DNA from: Mucilaginibacter sp. UBA5151
GTDB taxonomy: Bacteria; Bacteroidota; Bacteroidia; Sphingobacteriales; Sphingobacteriaceae
NCBI GenBank assembly: GCA_002413785.1
Contig: DHXR01000059.1
Location: 8,384 to 67,026, forward strand
DNA: 58,643 bases
Reading direction: 5' to 3'
A model generated the notes under the pieces. The model did not search any database. It was given only the letters and a program-made list of their open reading frames with translations, and had not been told where the DNA came from. A program made the translations under genes and the position numbers. Below are positions 48,230-54,137 of the stretch, one piece after another. Each line of letters begins with the position of its first letter. Position 1 is the first letter of the stretch.

Positions 48230-49222
48230 ATGGCAATTTTAGCATTTCAAAAACCAGACAAGGTTATCATGCAGAAATCAACTGATTTTGATGGCACGTT
48301 TGAGTTTCGTCCGTTAGAACCAGGTTTCGGTGTAACCATTGGTAATGCTCTTCGTCGTATCTTACTTTCTTCACTTGAAGGTTATGCGATTACTTCAGTT
48401 CGTTTTTCGGGAGTGATGCATGAGTTTTCAACCATCAAAGGCGTTGTTGAAGACGTTACCGAAATTATACTTAACTTAAAACAAGTAAGGTTTAATAAAA
48501 CCGGTGAATCAGGCGACAACGAAAAAATATTCGTGATCATTAATGGCCAGGACGCTTTTAAGGCAGGTGATATCACCAAGTTCTCTAACAATTTTACTGT
48601 TTTGAACCCTGATCTTGTTATCTGTAACATGGATTCATCTGTAACTTTGGAGATCGAGCTTACTGTTAACAAGGGCCGCGGTTATGTTGCAAGCGAAGAA
48701 AATAAAAATCCTGACGCTAATGTAGGTGTAATAGCCATCGATTCTATTTACACCCCGATCAAGAACGTAAAATATACCATTGAAAACTATCGTGTAGAAC
48801 AAAAAACAGACTATGAAAAATTAGTTCTGGACATTACTACCGATGGCTCAATTCATCCTGAGGACGCGCTTAAAGAAGCTGCCAAGATCCTTATCCAGCA
48901 CTTTATGCTGTTCAGCGATGAGAACATGATGCTTGAAGCACAGGCTAAAGAAGAAACCAAGGAAGTTGACGAGGAAATTTTGCACATGCGCAAGATCCTT
49001 AAAACTGAACTGGTTGACCTTGACCTTTCTGTACGTGCATTAAATTGCCTTAAAGCTGCTGATATCCGCAGCCTGGCCGATTTAGTTTCGTATGATGTTG
49101 CTGATATGCTTAAGTTCAGGAACTTTGGTAAAAAATCATTAACTGAAATTCAGGACCTGGTTAAATCAAAAGGCTTGTCTTTTGGTATGAACCTTTCGAA
49201 ATTTAAGTTAGACGAAGATTAA
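48230..49222 (+). CDS. rpoA: RNA polymerase alpha subunit
   Basis: The 330-residue subunit has the N-terminal assembly domain (FEFRPLEPGFGVTIGNALRR, residues 23-42, followed by ILLSSLEGYAITSVR) and the C-terminal DNA- and activator-binding domain (LDLSVRALNCLKAADIRSLA; FRNFGKKSLTEIQDLVKSKG). It is complete. It lies in the alpha operon between rpsD and rplQ as usual. Confidence 0.98.
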   Translation: MAILAFQKPDKVIMQKSTDFDGTFEFRPLEPGFGVTIGNALRRILLSSLEGYAITSVRFSGVMHEFSTIKGVVEDVTEIILNLKQVRFNKTGESGDNEKIFVIINGQDAFKAGDITKFSNNFTVLNPDLVICNMDSSVTLEIELTVNKGRGYVASEENKNPDANVGVIAIDSIYTPIKNVKYTIENYRVEQKTDYEKLVLDITTDGSIHPEDALKEAAKILIQHFMLFSDENMMLEAQAKEETKEVDEEILHMRKILKTELVDLDLSVRALNCLKAADIRSLADLVSYDVADMLKFRNFGKKSLTEIQDLVKSKGLSFGMNLSKFKLDED

Positions 49223-49343
49223 ATTAGAGATTAGCGATTAGAGATCAGAGATTAGTTCTGAAACTTTAATTGCTAATTTATTATAAGATAAATGAGCCCG
49301 CAGGTTGGCGACTAATCTCCAACCTCTGGTCTCTAATCACTAA
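49223..49343. repeat. Stutter hairpin between rpoA and rplQ
   Basis: The left arm (49223-49260) is ATTAGAGATTAGCGATTAGA and GATCAGAGATTAGTTCTG. The right arm (49309-49343) is CGACTAATCTCCAACCTCTG and GTCTCTAATCACTAA. They pair over about 30 bases with mismatches. It is the third locus with the GATTAG unit, after 16264 and 46831. Confidence 0.75.
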
Positions 49344-49418
49344 AGTAAGCGAGAGCATAATTCCGAGGGCTTGACCATTTTGCCGCCCAACGGTATGCAC
49401 GTGAAATAAATAAATACA

Positions 49419-50000
49419 ATGAGACACGGAAAAAAAATCAACCATTTAGGCCGCACCGACAGTCACCGCAAGGCGATGCTGGGTAACATGGCCACATCGC
49501 TTATATTACACAAGCGTATTACTACTACACTTGCAAAGGCAAAAGCTTTGCGCGTTTATGTAGAACCAATCCTTACTAAAGCAAAAAGTGACACAACACA
49601 CTCACGCCGTACAGTATTCAGTTATTTACAGGACAAAGACGCGGTAACTATCCTGTTCCGCGAAATTGCTGAGAAAATTGCAACACGTCCGGGTGGTTAT
49701 ACACGTATCATCAAAATGGAAAACCGTTTAGGCGATAACGCTGAAATGGCCCTGATTGAATTAGTGGATTACAATACTGTTTACGGTACTGATACCGCAA
49801 AAACCGAGAAGAAATCAACACGTCGCCGTGGTGGTGCCGGTAAAGCAAAAACTGCTGCACCAGCTGACAAGGTTGAAGCTGCACCAGTTGCTGAAGAAGT
49901 TGTTGAAGTTGCACCGGTAGTTGAAACACCTGCTGCTGAAGCTCCTGAAGCACCGGCCGCATCTGCTGAAAACGAAGAAAACGCTGAAAAAGGCGAATAA
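49419..50000 (+). CDS. rplQ: 50S ribosomal protein L17 with acidic tail
   Basis: The 193-residue protein has the L17 body (MRHGKKINHLGRTDSHRKAM, then TTTLAKAKALRVYVEPI and GGYTRIIKMENRLGDNAEMA) to about residue 118. A tail of about 70 residues follows, first basic (KKSTRRRGGAGKAK), then Ala/Glu/Pro-rich and acidic, ending NAEKGE. Such tails are found in other Bacteroidota L17. It is the last gene of the alpha operon. Confidence 0.97.
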   Translation: MRHGKKINHLGRTDSHRKAMLGNMATSLILHKRITTTLAKAKALRVYVEPILTKAKSDTTHSRRTVFSYLQDKDAVTILFREIAEKIATRPGGYTRIIKMENRLGDNAEMALIELVDYNTVYGTDTAKTEKKSTRRRGGAGKAKTAAPADKVEAAPVAEEVVEVAPVVETPAAEAPEAPAASAENEENAEKGE

Positions 50001-50048
50001 TTAAAAGGCGCCCCAACACATCGGGGCCGTCTATACATTATAACATTT

Positions 50049-50083
50049 AAAAAGCCCTGCTCATTTGAGTGGGGCTTTTTTTT
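50049..50083 (+). terminator. Rho-independent terminator after rplQ
   Basis: AAAAAGCCCTGCTCA and GAGTGGGGCTTTTT form a 10-14 bp stem (with two G-U pairs) and a TTT loop, followed by eight T. It closes the ribosomal operon 49 bases after rplQ. Confidence 0.88.
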
Positions 50084-50106
50084 ATGCAAAAAAATTTAAA
50101 AAGATA

Positions 50107-50137
50107 TTGGAACGTGTTACGTTATGCGTTACATTTG
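50107..50137 (+). promoter_or_regulatory. Promoter and operator of higBA
   Basis: TTG (50107-50109) and TACATTTG (50130-50137) are 20 bases apart. Between and overlapping them lies the inverted repeat GTTACG-TTATG-CGTTAC (50116-50132), a likely operator for the HTH antitoxin. The toxin ATG comes only 5 bases after the -7 box, so the mRNA would be leaderless or nearly so. Confidence 0.7.
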
Positions 50138-50142
50138 TATTA

Positions 50143-50421
50143 ATGATCGAAAGTATTCAGCATAAGGGTTTGAAATTGTTATGGGAAAAAGACAATTCAT
50201 CTAAAATACCGGCAACTCAAATCTTAAAGATCAAAATGATTTTAACTTTACTTGACAGTGCGATAAATGTTGAGGATATGAATTTTCCGGGTTCGGGACT
50301 TCATCCTCTAAGGGGTGATTTAGCTGGCTTTTGGTCGGTAAAAGTTAATGGCAATTACAGGCTGATATTTCGTTTTGAGAATGAGAATGCTTTCGATGTA
50401 GATTATATTGATTACCATTAA
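50143..50421 (+). CDS. higB: HigB-type toxin (RelE superfamily)
   Basis: With the start at 50143 the protein has 92 residues: IQHKGLKLLWEKDNSSKI, then FPGSGLHPLRGDLAGFWSVK and VNGNYRLIFRFENENAFDVD ending YIDYH. These are the motifs of HigB, a ribosome-dependent mRNA interferase (HPLRGDLxGxWSVxVNGNYRLIF). The longer frame, from 50065, would begin inside the terminator. Toxin first, antitoxin second is the usual order for hig. Confidence 0.92.
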   Translation: MIESIQHKGLKLLWEKDNSSKIPATQILKIKMILTLLDSAINVEDMNFPGSGLHPLRGDLAGFWSVKVNGNYRLIFRFENENAFDVDYIDYH

Positions 50422-50430
50422 ATTTAAAAT

Positions 50431-50727
50431 ATGATAAAGCGAGGTATGGTGCCGGTACATCCGGGAGCAGTATTAAAAGGCCTTTACCTGGATAGCATGG
50501 AAATTACTATCACAGAAGCCGCACATAAATTGGGCGTAGCACGCAAAACATTGTCTCAATTGGTTAATGGCCGTATGGGTGTGAGCGCCGAAATGGCTAT
50601 CCGTTTATCAAAGGCCTTAAATACAACGCCGCAGCTATGGATGAATATGCAGCAAGGATATGATTTGTGGGTGGCTGAAAAAAAGTCAGTTGATATTCAT
50701 GTTGTCCCATTTGCTATGGCATCGTAA
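50431..50727 (+). CDS. higA: HigA-type antitoxin with helix-turn-helix
   Basis: The 98-residue protein starts MIKRGMVPVHPGAVLKGLYL, typical of HigA (xxHPGxxLKexL). The XRE-type helix-turn-helix covers ITEAAHKLGVARKTLSQLVN (about residues 27-46). The end LWMNMQQGYDLWVAEKK is also typical. It neutralises HigB and should repress the promoter by the repeat at 50116-50132. It begins 9 bases after higB. Confidence 0.93.
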   Translation: MIKRGMVPVHPGAVLKGLYLDSMEITITEAAHKLGVARKTLSQLVNGRMGVSAEMAIRLSKALNTTPQLWMNMQQGYDLWVAEKKSVDIHVVPFAMAS

Positions 50728-50772
50728 ATTCAAATAAGGAGAAATGCCAGGAAAGTGAATAAGCCTCCTCTA

Positions 50773-50790
50773 ATCCGATAGCTATCGGAT
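50773..50790. repeat. Perfect palindrome ATCCGATAGCTATCGGAT
   Basis: The 18-base palindrome lies between higA and a second half-site-like copy of the hig operator (GCGTGTTACGTTTTGTAAAA, 50831-50850). It resembles the hairpin at 219-237. Confidence 0.55.
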
Positions 50791-50856
50791 CACGTCAAGC
50801 CGCGTTATCCTTTTTAACCGCCATATTACAGCGTGTTACGTTTTGTAAAAAAAGCC

Positions 50857-51072
50857 CTAATACTCCAGCTCCCTGCAATTAAAGCCCGCGGTTTGCAGTA
50901 AGGACTCAATATACCGGGGAGAAATATCGTTTGCCTCGATCCTTAAAATATTATCACAGTCTTCCAGGTCAAAGTTCCAGCCGGTAATAGCCGGAACAGA
51001 GGTTAGCAATGGTTTTACCTCGCTAACCTGTTCGGGTTTTTCAACGCTTGTAGTAAATATCAGTATTTCCAT
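50857..51072 (-). CDS. Small ferredoxin-fold (HMA-like) protein
   Basis: The 71-residue protein reads MEILIFTTSVEKPEQVSEVK, then WNFDLEDCDNILRIEANDIS and ESLLQTAGFNCRELEY. The beta-alpha-beta-beta-alpha pattern (xVxxVxPLL...ITGWNFDL.DCDNILRIEA) resembles heavy-metal-associated-like domains, but the metal-binding CxxC is absent. I recall such short proteins in Bacteroidota. Its function is not known. The first bases of the gene touch the beginning of the long C-free repeat. Confidence 0.65.
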   Translation of the reverse strand: MEILIFTTSVEKPEQVSEVKPLLTSVPAITGWNFDLEDCDNILRIEANDISPRYIESLLQTAGFNCRELEY

Positions 51073-51235
51073 TTTGTGAGATGTGAGTGGTGAGTGGTGA
51101 GAAGTGAGTGGTGAGAAGTGAGATGTGAGTGGTGAGATGTGAGTAGTGAATTGTGGGAGGTAAGTAGATTGTTTTGGAAATTCCTTTTACGACTCGCCCA
51201 CTCACAATTCACTACTCACCACTCACTGTCCCACC
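51071..51235. repeat. Stutter hairpin with C-free left arm, unit GTGAGTG
   Basis: From 51071 to 51182 (112 bases) the plus strand has not one C. The core, 51075-51165, is an irregular series of GTGAGATGTGAGTGGTGAG words. The right arm (51193-51235) is CTCGCCCACTCACAATTCAC and TACTCACCACTCACTGTCCC, with only two G. The right arm pairs best with the last third of the left. Confidence 0.85.
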
Positions 51236-51237
51236 AA

Positions 51238-51615
51238 TTATTCAGCTGTTTTTTCGGTGCCGGCTGTGTAGCTATCCCAGCTATGGCCGCCGCCCCATCT
51301 TCCATAACCGCATTTTTGCATCATCTTTTCTTTGAATTTTTCCTTTTCTTCGGGCGTCATGTTCTTAAAACGCTCCTCCATACGGCGGCGCATCCAGGGC
51401 GCACCGCCCTTGTGTCCGCCCCCGCCAAAGCCAAACAATATTTTACACAAAATAAATATGCCTGTAGCCTGCCAGAAAGTGATCGTCCCTACGTGGAGTA
51501 TCGCAGGAAGTAAATAGTTCCATAAACTCATCACCACAAAACCGGTGAGCGAAAGGAAGGCGGCAATTCCCAGGGGAATAAATATAAACCGCCCTTTATA
51601 AAAAAATGTTCTCAT
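51238..51615 (-). CDS. Small membrane protein downstream of the sigma factor
   Basis: The 125-residue protein has two hydrophobic helices (about 10-34, IFIPLGIAAFLSLTGFVVM; and 42-62, GTITFWQATGIFILCKILFG), a Gly/His-rich loop, and a charged C-terminal part with NMTPEEKEKFKEKMMQKC resembling the LTPEQ-like helices of Spy/CpxP proteins. It starts 12 bases after the sigma factor gene, so both are co-transcribed. A role in sensing or as anti-sigma-like partner is possible, but no known anti-sigma domain is visible. Confidence 0.7.
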   Translation of the reverse strand: MRTFFYKGRFIFIPLGIAAFLSLTGFVVMSLWNYLLPAILHVGTITFWQATGIFILCKILFGFGGGGHKGGAPWMRRRMEERFKNMTPEEKEKFKEKMMQKCGYGRWGGGHSWDSYTAGTEKTAE

Positions 51616-51627
51616 GTTTTTAATTTT

Positions 51628-52182
51628 TTAATATTCTGTTATTTCCTCATACAATTGACGCAGCCTTTTGCGCAGTTGCAGTACCGCATACCGCTTGCGC
51701 GATACCAGGGTTTGCACATTTTCGCCGGTGCGTTCGGCTATCTCTTTAAAAGGGATATCTTCAAGCTCCTGCCAGATAAAAACCTGCCTTTGCTCTTCGG
51801 GCAACTCATCGAGGGCAATAAATAATTGCTCCCAAAATAGGTTGCGGAGGTACACGGTCTCGGGTGTTTTTGCTTCCGTCATCAGGATGGCTTTAAAGTC
51901 CGGCGCTTCATCGTCATCTTCATCGGGCAGCATATCATCCAGCAGGGTTTCCGTCTTTTTTTTATGCTTATCAAGTATTTTATTACGGGCAACACGGAAC
52001 AGCCATGCACCTGTTTGTTCAATAGGCTCTGAATTGATAACCGAACTGAACTGGTACCATACATCCTGCAGGATATCTTCAGCATCGGCGTCATTTTTCA
52101 CCCTTCGCCTTATAAAGCCCAACAAATTTTTACCGTACGAGCTTATGGCTTGTATGATAGTATTGTTTTTTTCTTCGGGCAT
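51628..52182 (-). CDS. ECF-type RNA polymerase sigma factor
   Basis: With the ATG at 52182 the protein has 184 residues. Region 2 covers LLGFIRRRVKNDADAEDILQ and DVWYQFSSV...GAWLFRVARNKILD (about residues 20-72). An acidic linker follows (DDMLPDEDDDEAPD). Region 4 is ALDELPEEQRQVFIWQELED and IPFKEIAERTGENVQTLVSR. The open frame could start at TTG 15 bases earlier; ATG is preferred. It directs transcription of an unknown regulon, perhaps including its own operon with the membrane protein. Confidence 0.9.
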   Translation of the reverse strand: MPEEKNNTIIQAISSYGKNLLGFIRRRVKNDADAEDILQDVWYQFSSVINSEPIEQTGAWLFRVARNKILDKHKKKTETLLDDMLPDEDDDEAPDFKAILMTEAKTPETVYLRNLFWEQLFIALDELPEEQRQVFIWQELEDIPFKEIAERTGENVQTLVSRKRYAVLQLRKRLRQLYEEITEY

Positions 52183-52274
52183 TATAGCTGTGATCAATGC
52201 GTTGTTATTTAAATATAAAGACGATTATGTTTTTAAAACATTTTAATTTATTTTTAGAAAAAGTTCGGGAGGAA

Positions 52275-52382
52275 AGTTCATGGATCATAGTTCATAGATC
52301 ATAGTGATTTTCAACCTGTTTAGCTATGACCAATGAACTCCTGATGCAGCTTCCATGAACTATCAACCATGAACCATGAACT
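52275..52382. repeat. Stutter hairpin, unit GTTCATGGATCATA, reaching into a start codon
   Basis: The left arm (52275-52305) is AGTTCATGGATCATAGTTCA and TAGATCATAG. The right arm (52324-52382) contains CTATGACCAATGAACTCC and CATGAACTATCAACCATGAA plus CCATGAACTC. The ATG of the gene at 52376 is the last ATGAACTC of the right arm. The same unit recurs at 57315-57373. Confidence 0.8.
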
Positions 52383-53302
52383 CAAAGATTGACGCCATCA
52401 ATTATTATAACATCCTGGCTATGCTTATGGCTTCGGGCCTTGCCGTCATTGTCCCTTTTGAGCTTGTACTGCTATCGTATGCCATTCTTGGCCCTGCGCA
52501 CTACCTTACCGAAATAACCTGGCTTAGAGGCAGGCAATTCTTCATCCTGAAAAAGTACGACTACTTAATTATAATAGCAGTAATTGTTGTTTCCCTGCTG
52601 TTTAAACTGCCATATCCCAACCTTATATTTTATACTTTTGGCTTGTCATTCATACTTGTTGTTGTAAAAGGCAACGTTAGCCGGGTGCTTGCTTTTGTTA
52701 TGCTTATTGTAGCCGGCTATTTCCTGCTGACCAATAACCTGTTGCGCACCATTTTTGGTTTGTATATGCCTACTCTCATCCACGTGTATGTGTTTACCGG
52801 CGCATTCATGCTATTTGGAGCTTTAAAAGACAAAATTGTTTCAGGCTACGCCGCATTTATTGTATTTTTAATTTGCCCGGTGCTATTATGCGTTTTATTT
52901 ACATCGTACCACAATACAACGGCGGCCTGGGCCGTAAGTAATTACGGTGATTTCGGCAGGATTAATACAACAACACTGCGCAGCCAGTCAATAAACATAT
53001 ACACCAACCAGGCCAGTATTATATTAACAAGGCTCATCGCATTTGCCTATACTTATCATTATATCAACTGGTTCAGCAAAACCCGCATCATTAAATGGCA
53101 CCGGATCTCAACGACCAAAGCCATAATCATCGGGATAATCTGGATCGCATCCGTTACCTTATATTTTTACAACTACCGCATAGGTATTAAATGGCTGTTC
53201 CTGCTTGGCCTGGTGCATGTCATACTGGAGTTTCCGCTTAACCACCGCAGTTTTATAGGAATCGGCCGGCAATTAAAAAGCAGACTGATAGGCGTGGAGT
53301 AG
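52376..53302 (+). CDS. Polytopic membrane protein of unknown function
   Basis: The 308-residue protein has about nine hydrophobic helices. Histidines stand at helix ends in recurring small motifs: GPAHYLTEITW (about 39-49), PTLIHVYVFTGAF (about 135-147), YTYHYINWFSKT (about 225-236), HRIS and LVHVILEFPLNHRSF (about 280-294). Such a pattern can bind metal or haem in membrane enzymes, but I cannot assign a family. The start codon is embedded in a repeat arm, without Shine-Dalgarno sequence. Two nearby ATG in the same repeat lie out of frame or are followed by stops. Confidence 0.7.
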   Translation: MNSKIDAINYYNILAMLMASGLAVIVPFELVLLSYAILGPAHYLTEITWLRGRQFFILKKYDYLIIIAVIVVSLLFKLPYPNLIFYTFGLSFILVVVKGNVSRVLAFVMLIVAGYFLLTNNLLRTIFGLYMPTLIHVYVFTGAFMLFGALKDKIVSGYAAFIVFLICPVLLCVLFTSYHNTTAAWAVSNYGDFGRINTTTLRSQSINIYTNQASIILTRLIAFAYTYHYINWFSKTRIIKWHRISTTKAIIIGIIWIASVTLYFYNYRIGIKWLFLLGLVHVILEFPLNHRSFIGIGRQLKSRLIGVE

Positions 53303-53602
53303 TTGGTCATTAAGTCAGTGGTCATTTTGCCTCACCTAAATCCTCTCCAAAGGAGAGGACTTGAACTGCACCCTTTTTTAAGCCCTCTCCTTTGGAGAGT
53401 AATGCCACTAACTTAAGTTATTTAATGTCGAATAATGAATGTCGAATATTGAATAATGAAGGGTAAAAGTTCGAAATTGGACATTCGAAATTCATTATTC
53501 GATATTAACCCGCCACACATTTTTATTCTAAGTTAGTGACATTACTTTGGAGGGGTTGGGTGAGGCGAAATGACCAATGACCAATGACCAATGACCAATA
53601 AC
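53303..53602. repeat. Triple-nested inverted repeats with stutter core
   Basis: Outer arms: GGTCATT...GGTCATTTTGCCTCACC (53304-53336) and GGTGAGGCGAAATGACCAAT with further copies (53559-53600). Middle arms: AATGCCACTAACTTAAG (53400-53416) and CTAAGTTAGTGACATT (53528-53543), flanked by CTCCTTTGGAGAG and ACTTTGGAGGGG. Inner arms: GTCGAATAATGAATGTCGAA with TATTGAATAATGAA (53427-53460) and ATTCGAAATTCATTATTCGA (53484-53503). No gene is present in this 300-base gap. Confidence 0.8.
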
Positions 53603-54094
53603 TTACTCCAATCCTAAAAGTTCTTTCTGTTTTATCTCAACCATGCCCGATGTTTTATCCAGTTTCAGGTAAATGCTGACATGATAGAAATTATTGTCGT
53701 ACAAATAAATATTGTTGCTGGCATCGGTTCCGCGGAACTTCAGCTCAAGTCCGTATCTTTTAGCCTGGCTGATCATATTGATGATGTTTTGGCCATCGGT
53801 TGAGGTATATACAATTGTCCGTAATTTTGTTCCGTCATAAAGCTTGGTAAAACTTCCGGTAATTATTTCTTCGGTATTGGGTTTGTTCGCGATGTTTTTA
53901 AAATATTCCAGCTCCTGCCCGTTCTCATCCTCTGTATAGTCCTGCCTGAAAGCCTTTCCCTGAATCAGGTTATTGTACACCTCGCCGTTTGAAAGACTTG
54001 TAAAATAAACCAAGTCGCTGAATTTTATGCTTTGGGCGTACATACCCGATGTACAAAGAAGCAATAGGAGTATTAAGATAAGGTGTTTGCTCAT
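53603..54094 (-). CDS. Secreted protein of unknown function
   Basis: With the start at 54094 the protein has 163 residues, with a signal peptide (MSKHLILILLLLLCTSGMYA, cleaved before QS). The mature part has strands such as KLRTIVYTSTDGQNIINMIS and NNFYHVSIYLKLDK and ends KQKELLGLE. No motif is recognised. The longest frame would add 42 basic residues overlapping the end of the acylase gene and would hide the signal peptide. It follows the acylase gene by 43 bases on the same strand and may share its transcript. Confidence 0.7.
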   Translation of the reverse strand: MSKHLILILLLLLCTSGMYAQSIKFSDLVYFTSLSNGEVYNNLIQGKAFRQDYTEDENGQELEYFKNIANKPNTEEIITGSFTKLYDGTKLRTIVYTSTDGQNIINMISQAKRYGLELKFRGTDASNNIYLYDNNFYHVSIYLKLDKTSGMVEIKQKELLGLE

Positions 54095-54137
54095 GACGAC
54101 TTGAAGTTTGTACAAATATACTTTTTTAAAAAGCAAC

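Noticed and set aside
53303..53602. Factor-independent terminator for the membrane protein gene
   Set aside because: The inverted repeats are long, nested and not followed by T-runs at the stem ends. They may stop transcription, but the form is not that of a normal terminator.
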